Below, in pieces: positions 36,269 through 49,644 of a stretch of 64,000 bases of DNA. The notes under the pieces are model-generated. The model ran no database searches and was not told the origin of the DNA. It worked only from the letters and a program-made list of their open reading frames with translations. Position 1 is the first letter of the stretch; every line of letters starts with the position of its first letter. The translations under genes were made by a program, and so were the position numbers. Source of the stretch: Hydractinia symbiolongicarpus (Eukaryota; Cnidaria; Hydrozoa; Anthoathecata; Hydractiniidae); the NCBI RefSeq assembly GCF_029227915.1, contig NC_079882.1, positions 15,822,501 through 15,886,500 on the forward strand. The letters are read 5' to 3'.

Positions 36269-38096
36269 ACTAGGCCAATGGTAACCTACGCTGACAGGTG
36301 AAACCACGTGATTTACGTGTGAGGCCTTTATTAGACTGCAAAAGGCCATATTACAGCCTTTATAGGACTGTGCAGGTAGTTAAGAGTGTTCTAAGGCCAC
36401 GGCGCTAAGGAAAACCACTTGGAACGTTGTAGTGCATTGAGACTGGAAGGAATAGTCCAATGGTAACCTGCGCAGGCAGATGGAACCACGTGATTTACGT
36501 GTGAGGACGTTATTAGACTGCAAAAGGCCATATTACAGCCTTTATAGGACTGTGCAGGTAGTTAAGAGTGTTCTAAGGCCTTGGAGCTAAGGAAAACCAC
36601 TTGGGACGTTGTAGCGCATTGAGACTGTAAGGACTAGGCTAATGGTAACCTGCGCAGACAGGTGAAACCACGTGATTTACGTGTGAGGCCTTTATTAGAC
36701 TGCAAAAGGCCATATTACAGCCTTAATAGGACTGTGCACGTTAAGAGTGTTCTAAGGCAACTTCGCCAATGAAAACGACTTGGGACGTTGTAGCGCATTG
36801 AAACTGTAAGGACTAGGCCAATGGAAACCTGCACAGGCAAATGGAACCACGTGATTTACGTGTGAGGCCTTTATTAGACTGCAAAAGGCCAAATTACAGC
36901 CTTTATAGGACTGTGCACATAGTTAAGAGTGTTGTTAGGCAACAGCGCTAATGAAAACGACTTGGGACGTTGTAGCGTATTGAGACTGGAACGACTAGTC
37001 CAATGGTAACCTGCACAGGCAGATGGAACCACATGATTTACGTGTGAGGCCTTTATTAGACTGCAAAAGGCCATATTACAGCCTTTATAGGACTGTGCAA
37101 GTAGTTAAGAGTGTTCTAAGGCAACTTCGCCAATGAAAACGACTTGGGACGTTGTAGCGCATTGAAACTGTAAGGACTAGGCCAATGGAAACCTGCACAG
37201 GCAAATGGAACCACGTGATTTACGTGTGAGGCCTTTATTAGACTGCAAAAGGCCAAATTACAGCCTTTATAGGACTGTGCACGTAGTTAAGAGTGTTGTT
37301 AGGCAACAGCGCTAATGAAAACGACTTGGGACGTTGTAGCGCATTGAGACTGAAACGACTAGTCCAATGGTAACCTGCACAGGCAGATGGAACCACATGA
37401 TTTACGTGTGAGGCCTTTATTAGACTGCAAAAGGCCATATTACAGCCTTTATAGGACTGTGCAAGTAGTTAAGAGTGTTCTAAGGCCACGGCGCTAAGGA
37501 AAACCATTTGGAACGTTGTAGTGCATTGAGACTGGAAGGACTAGGGCAATGGTAACCTACGCAGACAGGTGAAACCATGTGATTTACGTGTGAGGTCTTC
37601 ATTAGACTGCAAAAGGCCATATTACAGCCTTTATAGGACTGTGCAGGTAGTTAAGAGTGTTCTAAGGCCATGGAGCTAAGGAAAACCACTTGGGACGTTG
37701 TAGCGCATTGAGACTGTAAGGACTAGGCCAATGGTAACCTGCGCAGACAGGTGAAACCACGTGATTTACGTGTGAGGCCTTTATTAGACTGCAAAAGGCC
37801 ATATTACAGCCTTTATAGGACTGTGCACGTTAAGAGTGTTCTAAGGCAACTTCGCCAATGAAAACGACTTGGGACGTTGTAGCGCATTGAAACTGTAAGG
37901 ACTAGGCCAATGGAAACCTGCACAGGCAAATGGAACCACGTGATTTACGTGTGAGGCCTTTATTAGACTGCAAAAGGCCATATTACAGCCTTTATAGGAC
38001 TGTGCAAGTAGTTAAGAGTGTTCTGAGGCCACGGCGCTAAGGAAAACCACTTGGAACGTTGTAGTGCTTTGAGACTGTAAGGAATAGTCCAATGGT

Positions 38097-41000
38097 AACC
38101 TGCGCAGGCAGATGGAACCACGTGATTTACGTGTGAGGACTTTATTAGACTGCAAAAGGCCATATTACAGCCTTTATAGGACTGTGCACGGTAAGAGTGT
38201 TCTAAGGCAACTTCGCCAATGAAAACGACTTGGGACGTTGTAGCGCATTGAAACTGTAAGGACTAGGCCAATGGAAACCTGCACAGGCGAATGGAACCAC
38301 GTGATTTACGTGTGAGGCCTTTATTAGACTGCAAAAGGCCATATTACAGCCTTTATAGGACTGTGCACGTAGTTGAGAGTGTTGTAAAGCAACGGCGCCA
38401 ATAAAAACGACTTGGGATGTTGTAGCGCATTGAGACTGTAAGGACTAGGCCAATGGTAACCTGCGCAGACAGGTGAAACCACGTGATTTACGTGTGAGGC
38501 CTTCATTAGACTGCAAAAGGCCATATTACAGCCTTTATAGGACTGTGCAGGTAGTTAAGAGTGTTCTAAGGCCATGGAGCTAAGGAAAACCACTTGGGAC
38601 GTTGTAGCGCATTGAGACTGTAAGGACTAGGCCAATGGTAACCTGCGCAGACAGGTGAAACAACGTGATTTACGTGTGAGGCCTTTATTAGACTGCAAAA
38701 GGCCATATTACAGCCTTTATAGGACTGTGCAAGTAGTTAAGAGTGTTCTAAGGCCACGGCGCTAAGGAAAACCACTTGGAACGTTGTAGTGCTTTGAGAC
38801 TGTAAGGAATAGTCCAATGGTAACCTGCGCAGGCAGATGGAACCACGTGATTTACGTGTGAGGACTTTATTAGACTGCAAAAGGCCATATTACAGCCTTT
38901 ATAGGACTGTGCACGGTAAGAGTGTTCTAAGGCAACTTCGCTAATGAAAACGACTTGGGACGTTGTAGCGCATTGAAACTGTAAGGACTAGGCCAATGGA
39001 AACCTGCACAGGCGAATGGAACCACGTGATTTACGTGTGAGGCCTTTATTAGACTGCAAAAGGCCATATTACAGCCTTTATAGGACTGTGCACGTAGTTA
39101 AGAGTGTTGTAAAGCAACGGCGCCAATGAAAACGACTTGGGACGTTGTAGCGCATTGAGACTGGAAGGACTAGGTCAATGGTGACCTGCGCAGACCTGTG
39201 AAACCACGTGATTAACGTGTGAGGCCTTTATTAGACTGCAAAAGGCCATATTACAGCCCTTATAGGACTGTGCACGTAGTTAAGAGTTCTGTAAAGCAAC
39301 AGCGCTAATGAAAACGACTTGGGAGGTTGTAGCGCATTGAGACTGGAACGACTAGTCCAATGGTAACCTGCACAGGCAGATGGAACCACGTGATTTACGT
39401 ATGAAGCCATTATTAGACTGCAAAAGGCCATATTACAGCCTTTATAGGACTGTGCACGTAGTTAAGACTGTTCTAAGGCCACGGAGCTAAGGAAAACCAC
39501 TTGGAACGTTGTAGTGCATTGAGACTGAAAGGAATAGTCTAATGGTAACCTGCGCAGGCAGGTGAAACCACGTGATTTACGAATGAAGCCATTATTAGAC
39601 TGCAAAAGGCCATATTACAGCCTTTATAGGACTGTGCACGTAGTTAAGAGTGTTCTAAGGCAACGGCGCTAATGAAAACGACTTGGGACGTTGTAGCGCA
39701 TTGAGACTGTAAGGACTAGGCCAATGGTAACCTGCGCAGACAGGTGAAACCACGTGATTTACGTATGAAGCCTTTACTAGACTGCAAAAGGCCAAATTAC
39801 AGCCTTTATAGGACTGTGCACGTAGTTAAGAGTGTTGTAAAGCAACGGAGCCAATGAAAACGACTTGGGACGTTGTAGCGCATTGAGACTGAAAGGACTA
39901 GGCCAATGGTAACCTGCGCAGGCAGATGGAACCACGTGATTTACGTGTGAGGACTTTATTAGACTGCAAAAGGCCATATTACAGCCTTTATAGGACTGTG
40001 CACGGTAAGAGTGTTCTAAGGCAACTTCGCCAATGAAAACGACTTGGGACGTTGTAGCGCATTGAAACTGTAAGGACTAGGCCAATGGAAACCTGCACAG
40101 GCGAATGGAACCACGTGATTTACGTGTGAGGCCTTTATTAGACTGCAAAAGGCCATATTACAGCCTTTATAGGACTGTGCACGTAGTTGAGAGTGTTGTA
40201 AAGCAACGGCGCCAATAAAAACGACTTGGGATGTTGTAGCGCATTGAGACTGTAAGGACTAGGCCAATGGTAACCTGCGCAGACAGGTGAAACCACGTGA
40301 TTTACGTGTGAGGCCTTCATTAGACTGCAAAAGGCCATATTACAGCCTTTATAGGACTGTGCAGGTAGTTAAGAGTGTTCTAAGGCCATGGAGCTAAGGA
40401 AAACCACTTGGGACGTTGTAGCGCATTGAGACTGTAAGGACTAGGCCAATGGTAACCTGCGCAGACAGGTGAAACAACGTGATTTACGTGTGAGGCCTTT
40501 ATTAGACTGCAAAAGGCCATATTACAGCCTTTATAGGACTGTGCAAGTAGTTAAGAGTGTTCTAAGGCCACGGCGCTAAGGAAAACCACTTGGAACGTTG
40601 TAGTGCTTTGAGACTGTAAGGAATAGTCCAATGGTAACCTGCGCAGGCAGATGGAACCACGTGATTTACGTGTGAGGACTTTATTAGACTGCAAAAGGCC
40701 ATATTACAGCCTTTATAGGACTGTGCACGGTAAGAGTGTTCTAAGGCAACTTCGCTAATGAAAACGACTTGGGACGTTGTAGCGCATTGAAACTGTAAGG
40801 ACTAGGCCAATGGAAACCTGCACAGGCGAATGGAACCACGTGATTTACGTGTGAGGCCTTTATTAGACTGCAAAAGGCCATATTACAGCCTTTATAGGAC
40901 TGTGCACGTAGTTAAGAGTGTTGTAAAGCAACGGCGCCAATGAAAACGACTTGGGACGTTGTAGCGCATTGAGACTGGAAGGACTAGGTCAATGGTGACC

Positions 41001-41719
41001 TGCGCAGACCTGTGAAACCACGTGATTAACGTGTGAGGCCTTTATTAGACTGCAAAAGGCCATATTACAGCCCTTATAGGACTGTGCACGTAGTTAAGAG
41101 TTCTGTAAAGCAACAGCGCTAATGAAAACGACTTGGGAGGTTGTAGCGCATTGAGACTGGAACGACTAGTCCAATGGTAACCTGCACAGGCAGATGGAAC
41201 CACGTGATTTACGTATGAAGCCATTATTAGACTGCAAAAGGCCATATTACAGCCTTTATAGGACTGTGCACGTAGTTAAGACTGTTCTAAGGCCACGGAG
41301 CTAAGGAAAACCACTTGGAACGTTGTAGTGCATTGAGACTGAAAGGAATAGTCTAATGGTAACCTGCGCAGGCAGGTGAAACCACGTGATTTACGAATGA
41401 AGCCATTATTAGACTGCAAAAGGCCATATTACAGCCTTTATAGGACTGTGCACGTAGTTAAGAGTGTTCTAAGGCAACGGCGCTAATGAAAACGACTTGG
41501 GACGTTGTAGCGCATTGAGACTGTAAGGACTAGGCCAATGGTAACCTGCGCAGACAGGTGAAACCACGTGATTTACGTATGAAGCCTTTACTAGACTGCA
41601 AAAGGCCAAATTACAGCCTTTATAGGACTGTGCACGTAGTTAAGAGTGTTGTAAAGCAACGGAGCCAATGAAAACGACTTGGGACGTTGTAGCGCATTGA
41701 GACTGAAAGGACTAGGCCA
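38097..41719 (+). repeat. 10-monomer HOR of 1814 bp, two tandem copies
   Basis: Left ~38,097-39,910 and right ~39,911-41,719. 1814 is 10 x 182 minus two 3 bp deletions. Both carry the D sub-allele cacggtaagag (38,186, 38,912, 40,000 and 40,726) and ccaataaaaacgacttgggatg. The internal boundary is a chimeric monomer around 39,901-39,920. Confidence 0.85.
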
Positions 41720-44700
41720 ATGGTAACCTGCCCAGACAGGTGAAACCACGTGATTTACGTGTGAGGCCTTTATTAGACTGCAAAAGGCCATATTACAGCC
41801 TTTATAGGACTGTGCACGTAGTTAAGAGTGTTGTAAAGCAACAGCGCTAATGAAAACGACTTGGGAGGTTGTAGCACACTGAGACTGGAAGGAATAGTCC
41901 AATGGTAACCTGCGCAGGCAGATGGAACCACGTGATTTACGTGTGAGGACTTTATTAGACTGCAAAAGGCCATATTACAGCCTTTAAAGGACTGTGCACG
42001 TAGTTAAGAGTGTTGTAAAGCAACGGCGCCAATGAAAACGACTTGGGACGTTGTAGCGCATTGAGAATGTAAGGACTAGGCCAATGGTAACCTGCGCAGA
42101 CAGGTGAAACCACGTGATTTACGTATGAAGCCTTTACTAGACTGCAAAAGGCCAAATTACAGCCTTTATAGGACTGTGCACGTAGTTAAGAGTGTCTTAA
42201 GGCAACGGCGCTAAAGAAAACGACTTGAGACGTTGTAGCACATTGAGACTGGAAGGATTAGGCCAATGGTAACCTGCGCAGGCAAATGGAACCACGTGGT
42301 TTACGTGTGAAGCCTTTATTAGACTGCAAAAGGCCATATTACAGCCTTTATAGGACTGTGCACGTAGTTAAGAGTGTTGTAGAGCAACGGCGCCAATGAA
42401 AACGACTTGGGACGTTGTAGCGCATTTAGACTGGAAGGACTAGGCCAATGTTAACCTGCGCAGACAGGTGAAACCACGTGATTTACGTGTGAGGCCTTTA
42501 TTAGACTGCAAAAGGCCATATTACAGCCTTTATAGGGCTGTGCACGTAGTTAAGAGTGTTGTAAAGCAACAGCGCTAATGAAAACGACTTGGGAGGTTGT
42601 AGCGCATTAAGACTGGAACGACTAGTCCAATGGTAACCTGCACAGGCAGATGGAACCACGTAATTTACGTGTGAGGCCTCTATTAGACTGCAAAAGGCCA
42701 AATTACAGCCTTTATAGGACTGTGCACGTAGTTAAGAGTGTTGTTAGGCAACAGCGCTAATGAAAACGACTTGGGACGTTGTAGCGCATTGAGACTGTAA
42801 GGACTAGGCCAATGGTAACCTGCGCAGACAGGTGAAACCACGTGATTTACGTGTGAGGCCTTTATTAGACTGCAAAAGGCCATATTACAGCCTTTATAGG
42901 ACTGTGCACGTTAAGAGTGTTCTAAGGCAGCTTCGCCAATGAAAACGACTTGGGACGTTGTAGCGCATTGAAACTGTAAGGACTAGGCCAATGGAAACCT
43001 GCACAGGCAAATGGAACCACGTGATTTACGTGTGAGGCCTTTATTAGACTGCAAAAGGCCAAATTACAGCCTTTATAGGACTGTGCACGTAGTTAAGAGT
43101 GTTGTTAGGCAACAGCGCTAATGAAAACGACTTGGGACGTTGTAGCGCATTGAGACTGGAACGACTAGTCCAATGGTAACCTGCACAGGCAGATGGAACC
43201 ACATGATTTACGTGTGAGGCCTTTATTAGACTGCAAAAGGCCATATTACAGCCTTTATAGGACTGTGCAAGTAGTTAAGAGTGTTCTAAGGCCACGGCGC
43301 TAAGGAAAACCATTTGGAACGTTGTAGTGCATTGAGACTGGAAGGACTAGGGCAATGGTAACCTACGCAGACAGGTGAAACCATGTGATTTACGTGTGAG
43401 GTCTTCATTAGACTGCAAAAGGCCATATTACAGCCTTTATAGGACTGTGCAGGTAGTTAAGAGTGTTCTAAGGCCATGGAGCTAAGGAAAACCACTTGGG
43501 ACGTTGTAGCGCATTGAGACTGTAAGGACTAGGCCAATGGTAACCTGCGCAGACAGGTGAAACCACGTGATTTACGTGTGAGGCCTTTATTAGACTGCAA
43601 AAGGCCATATTACAGCCTTTATAGGACTGTGCACGTTAAGAGTGTTCTAAGGCAACTTCGCCAATGAAAACGACTTGGGACGTTGTAGCGCATTGAAACT
43701 GTAAGGACTAGGCCAATGGTAACCTGCACAGGCAAATGGAACCACGTGATTTACGTGTGAGGCCTTTATTAGACTGCAAAAGGCCATATTACAGCCTTTA
43801 TAGGACTGTGCAAGTAGTTAAGAGTGTTCTAAGGCCACGGCGCTAAGGAAAACCACTTGGAACGTTGTAGTGCTTTGAGACTGGAAGGAATAGTCCAATG
43901 GTAACCTGCGCAGGCAGATGGAACCACGTGATTTACGTGTGAGGACTTTATTAGACTGCAAAAGGCCATATTACAGCCTTTATAGGACTGTGCACGTTAA
44001 GAGTGTTCTAAGGCAACTTCGCCAATGAAAACGACTTGGGACGTTGTAGCGCATTGAAACTGTAAGGACTAGGCTAATGGAAACCTGCACAGGCGAATGG
44101 AACCACGTGATTTACGTGTGAGGCCTTTATTAGACTGCAAAAGGCCATATTACAGCCTTTATAGGACTGTGCACGTAGTTGAGAGTGTTGTAAAGCAACG
44201 GCGCCAATGAAAACGACTTGGGATGTTGTAGCGCATTGAGACTGTAAGGACTACGCCAAGGTAACCTGCGCAGACAGGTGAAACCACGTGATTTACGTGT
44301 GAGGCCTTTATTAGACTGCAAAAGGCCATATTACAGCCTTTATAGGACTGTGCACGTAGTTAAGAGTGTTGTAAAGCAACGGCGCCAATGAAAACGACTT
44401 GGGACGTTGTAGCGCATTGAGACTGGAAGGACTAGGTCAATGGTGACCTGCGCAGACCTGTGAAACCACGTGATTAACGTGTGAGGCCTTTATTAGACTG
44501 CAAAAGGCCATATTACAGCCCTTATAGGACTGTGCACGTATTTAAGAGTTCTGTAAAGCAACAGCGCTAATGAAAACGACTTGGGAGGTTGTAGCGCATT
44601 GAGACTGGAACGACTAGTCCAATGGTAACCTGCACAGGCAGATGGAACCACGTGATTTACGTATGAAGCCATTATTAGACTGCAAAAGGCCATATTACAG

Positions 44701-47460
44701 CCTTTATAGGACTGTGCACGTAGTTAAGACTGTTCTAAGGCCACGGAGCTAAGGAAAACCACTTGGAACGTTGTAGTGCATTGAGACTGAAAGGAATAGT
44801 CTAATGGTAACCTGCGCAGGCAGGTGAAACCACGTGATTTACGAATGAAGCCATTATTAGACTGCAAAAGGCCATATTACAGCCTTTATAGGACTGTGCA
44901 CGTAGTTAAGAGTGTTCTAAGGCAACGGCGCTAATGAAAACGACTTGGGACGTTGTAGCGCATTGAGACTGTAAGGACTAGGCCAATGGTAACCTGCGCA
45001 GACAGGTGAAACCACGTGATTTACGTATGAAGCCTTTACTAGACTGCAAAAGGCCAAATTACAGCCTTTATAGGACTGTGCACGTAGTTAAGAGTGTTGT
45101 AAGGCAACGGCGCTAATGAAAACGACTTGGGACGTTGTAGCGCATTGAGACTGGAAGGACTAGGTCAATGGTGACCTGCGCAGACCGGTGAAACCACGTG
45201 ATTAACGTGTGAGGCCTTTATTAGACTGCAAAGGGCCATATTACAGCATATATAGGACGGTGCACGTAGTTAAGAGTGTTCTAAGGCAACTTCGCCAATG
45301 AAAACGACTTGGGACGTTGTAGCGCATTGAGACTGTAAGGACTAGGCCAATGGTAACCTACGCAGACAGGTGAAACCACGTGATTTACGTGTGAGGCTTT
45401 TATTAGACTGCAAAAGGCCATATTACAGCCTTTATAGGACTGTGCAGGTAGTTAAGAGTGTTCTAAGGCCACGGCGCTAAGGAAAACCACTTGGAACGTT
45501 GTAGTGCACTGAGACTGTAAGGAATAGTCCAATGGTAACCTGCGCAGGCAGATGGAACCACGTGATTTACGTGTGGGGACGTTATTAGACTGCAAAAGGC
45601 CATATTACAGCCTTTATAGGACTGTGTACGTAGTTAAGAGTGTTGTGAAGCAACGGCGCCAATGAAAACGACTTGGGACGTTGTAGTGCATTGAGACTGG
45701 AAGGACTAGGCCAATGGTAACCTGCGCAGACAGGTGAAACCACGTGATTTACGTGTGAGGCCTTTATTAGACTGCAAAAGGCCATATTACAGCCTTTATA
45801 GGACTGTGCACGTTAAGAGTGTTCTAAGGCAACTTCGCCAATGAAAACGACTTGGGACGTTGTAGCGCATTGAAACTGTAAGGACTAGGCCAATGGAAAC
45901 CTGCACAGGCAAATAGAACCACGTGATTTACGTGTGAGGCCTTTATTAGACTGCAAAAGGCCATATTACAGCCTTTATAGGACTGTGCACGTTAAGAGTG
46001 TTCTAAGGCAACTTCGCCAATGAAAACGACTTGGGACGTTGTAGCGCATTGAAACTGTAAGGACTAGGCCAATGGAAACCTGCACAGGCAAATGGAACCA
46101 CGTGATTTACGTGTGAGGCCTTTATTAGACTGCAAAAGGCCATATTACAGCCTTTATAGGACTGTGCAAGTAGTTAAGAGTGTTGTAAGGCAACGGCGCT
46201 AATGAAAACGACTTGGGACGTTGTAGCACATTGAGACTGGAAGGACTAGACCAATGGTAACCTGCGCAGGCAGGTGAAACCACGTGATTTACGTATGAAG
46301 CCTTTACTAGACTGCAAAAGGCCAAATTACAGCCTTTATAGGACTGTGCACGTAGTTAAGAGTGTCTTAAGGCAACGGCGCTAATGAAAACGACTTGAGA
46401 CGTTGTAGCACATTGAGACTGGAAGGACTAGGTCAATGGTGACCTGCGCAGACCGGTGAAACCACGTGATTAACGTGTAAGGCCTTTATTAGACTGCAAA
46501 GGGCCATATTACAGCATTTATAGGACTGTGCACGTAGTTAAGAGTGTTCTAAGGCAACTTCGCCAATGAAAACGACTTGGGACGTTGTAGCGCATTGAGA
46601 CTGTAAGGACTAGGCCAATGGTAACCTACGCTGACAGGTGAAACCACGTGATTTACGTGTGAGGCCTTTATTAGACTGCAAAAGGCCATATTACAGCCTT
46701 TATAGGACTGTGCAGGTAGTTAAGAGTGTTCTAAGGCCACGGCGCTAAGGAAAACCACTTGGAACGTTGTAGTGCACTGAGACTGGAAGGAATAGTCCAA
46801 TGGTAACCTGCGCAGGCAGATGGAACCACGTGATTTACGTGTGAGGACGTTATTAGACTGCAAAAGGCCATATTACAGCCTTTATAGGACTGTGCAGGTA
46901 GTTAAGAGTGTTCTAAGGCCATGGAGCTAAGGAAAACCACTTGGGACGTTGTAGCGCATTGAGACTGTAAGGACTAGGCTAATGGTAACCTGCGCAGACA
47001 GGTGAAACCACGTGATTTACGTGTGAGGCCTTTATTAGACTGCAAAAGGCCATATTACAGCCTTTATAGGACTGTGCACGTTAAGAGTGTTCTAAGGCAA
47101 CTTCGCCAATGAAAACGACTTAGGACGTTGTAGCGCATTGAAACTGTAAGGACTAGGCCAATGGAAACCTGCACAGGCAAATGGAACCACGTGATTTACG
47201 TGTGAGGCCTTTATTAGACTGCAAAAGGCCAAATTACAGCCTTTATAGGACTGTGCACATAGTTAAGAGTGTTGTTAGGCAACAGCGCTAATGAAAACGA
47301 CTTGGGACGTTGTAGCGTATTGAGACTGGAACGACTAGTCCAATGGTAACCTGCACAGGCAGATGGAACCACATGATTTACGTGTGAGGCCTTTATTAGA
47401 CTGCAAAAGGCCATATTACAGCCTTTATAGGACTGTGCAAGTAGTTAAGAGTGTTCTAAG
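40883..47460 (+). repeat. Long distal duplication, copy 2
   Basis: Partner of 30,910-37,120. It keeps two monomers, ~42,520-42,883 (an E-like one with gcattaagactgg and cgtaatttacg, then an F-like one), that copy 1 lacks but 29,801-30,183 also has in the same order. The shorter state of copy 1 is therefore the derived one. One base is missing near 44,257 (cgccaaggtaacc versus cgccaatggtaacc). After 47,460 the copies diverge because copy 1 has two extra monomers near 37,100-37,460. Confidence 0.85.
43044..46124 (+). repeat. ~3.1-3.26 kb distal cassette, copy 2
   Basis: Same monomer order as at 32,707, inside copy 2 of the long duplication. Private features: a 1 bp loss near 44,257 and ggacggtgcacg near 45,257. 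It matches the third copy at an offset of 13,061 bp downstream of 44.3 kb. Confidence 0.8.
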
Positions 47461-48700
47461 GCCACGGCGCTAAGGAAAACCATTTGGAACGTTGTAGTGC
47501 ATTGAGACTGGAAGGACTAGGGCAATGGTAACCTACGCAGACAGGTGAAACCATGTGATTTACGTGTGAGGTCTTCATTAGACTGCAAAAGGCCATATTA
47601 CAGCCTTTATAGGACTGTGCAGGTAGTTAAGAGTGTTCTAAGGCCATGGAGCTAAGGAAAACCACTTGGGACGTTGTAGCGCATTGAGACTGTAAGGACT
47701 AGGCCAATGGTAACCTGCGCAGACAGGTGAAACCACGTGATTTACGTGTGAGGCCTTTATTAGACTGCAAAAGGCCATATTACAGCCTTTGTAGGACTGT
47801 GCACGTTAAGAGTGTTCTAAGGCAACTTCGCCAATGAAAACGACTTGGGACGTTGTAGCGCATTGAAACTGTAAGGACTAGGCCAATGGAAACCTGCACA
47901 GGCAAATGGAACCACGTGATTTACGTGTGAGGCCTTTATTAGACTGCAAAAGGCCATATTACAGCCTTTATAGGACTGTGCAAGTAGTTAAGAGTGTTCT
48001 AAGGCCACGGCGCTAAGGAAAACCACTTGGAACGTTGTAGTGCTTTGAGACTGGAAGGAATAGTCCAATGGTAACCTGCGCAGGCAGATGGAACCACGTG
48101 ATTTACGTGTGAGGACTTTATTAGACTGCAAAAGGCCATATTACAGCCTTTATAGGACTGTGCACGTAGTTAAGAGTGTTGTTAGGCAACAGCGCTAATG
48201 AAAACGACTTGGGACGTTGTAGCGCATTGAGACTGGAACGACTAGTCCAATGGTAACCTGCACAGGCAGATGGAACCACATGATTTACGTGTGAGGCCTT
48301 TATTAGACTGCAAAAGGCCATATTACAGCCTTTATAGGACTGTGCAAGTAGTTAAGAGTGTTCTAAGGCCACGGCGCTAAGGAAAACCATTTGGAACGTT
48401 GTAGTGCATTGAGACTGGAAGGACTAGGGCAATGGTAACCTACGCAGACAGGTGAAACCATGTGATTTACGTGTGAGGTCTTCATTAGACTGCAAAAGGC
48501 CATATTACAGCCTTTATAGGACTGTGCAGGTAGTTAAGAGTGTTCTAAGGCCATGGAGCTAAGGAAAACCACTTGGGACGTTGTAGCGCATTGAGACTGT
48601 AAGGACTAGGCCAATGGTAACCTGCGCAGACAGGTGAAACCACGTGATTTACGTGTGAGGCCTTTATTAGACTGCAAAAGGCCATATTACAGCCTTTATA
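47214..48700 (+). repeat. 5-monomer duplication (offset 907 bp)
   Basis: F, B, B/A hybrid and D at 47,214-47,790 recur from 48,121. 907 is 5 x 182 minus one 3 bp deletion. Differences include gcacatagtt (left) versus gcacgtagtt (right) and gcgtattg versus gcgcattg. This block is specific to the second long copy; the first long copy instead has a 364 bp internal duplication at 36,874-37,238. Confidence 0.75.
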
Positions 48701-49644
48701 GGACTGTGCACGTTAAGAGTGTTCAAAGGCAACTTCGCCAATGAAAACGACTTGGGACGTTGTAGCGCATTGAAACTGTAAGGACTAGGCCAATGGAAAC
48801 CTGCACAGGCGAATGGAACCACGTGATTTACGTGTGAGGCCTTTATTAGACTGCAAAAGGCCATATTACAGCCTTTATAGGACTGTGCACGTAGTTGAGA
48901 GTGTTGTAAAGCAACGGCGCCAATGAAAACGACTTGGGATGTTGTAGCGCATTAAGACTGTAAGGACTAGGCCAATGGTAACCTGCGCAGACAGGTGAAA
49001 CCACGTGATTTACGTGTGAGGCCTTTATTAGACTGCAAAAGGCCATATTACAGCCTTTATAGGACTGTGCACGTAGTTAAGAGTGTTGTAAAGCAACGGC
49101 GCCAATGAAAACGACTTGGGACGTTGTAGCGCATTGAGACTGGAAGGACTAGGTCAATGGTGACCTGCGCAGACCTGTGAAACCACGTGATTAACGTGTG
49201 AGGCCTTTATTAGACTGCAAAAGGCCATATTACAGCCCTTATAGGACTGTGCACGTAGTTAAGAGTTCTGTAAAGCAACAGCGCTAATGAAAACGACTTG
49301 GGAGGTTGTAGCGCATTGAGACTGGAACGACTAGTCCAATGGTAACCTGCACAGGCAGATGGAACCACGTGATTTACGTATGAAGCCATTATTAGACTGC
49401 AAAAGGCCATATTACAGCCTTTATAGGACTGTGCACGTAGTTAAGAGTGTTCTAAGGCCACGGAGCTAAGGAAAACCACTTGGAACGTTGTAGTGCATTG
49501 AGACTGAAAGGAATAGTCTAATGGTAACCTGCGCAGGCAGGTGAAACCACGTGATTTACGAATGAAGCCATTATTAGACTGCAAAAGGCCATATTACAGC
49601 CTTTATAGGACTGTGCACGTATTTAAGAGTGTTCTAAGGCAACG

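Larger units (their letters stand above)
30910..37120 (+). repeat. Long distal duplication, copy 1 (partner about 10 kb downstream)
   Basis: This ~6.2 kb stretch aligns with 40,883-47,460. The offset is 9973 bp up to ~32,545, then 10,337 bp, 10,336 bp after 34.0 kb and 10,340 bp after 36.3 kb. Each step has a visible cause: two monomers (364 bp) absent here near 32,547 but present at ~42,520-42,883; one base missing in the partner near 44,257; and 4 bases missing here after 36,258. Shared markers include gtagagcaacgg, gcatttagactgg, ccaatgttaacc and gtgtggggacgttatt. Confidence 0.85.
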
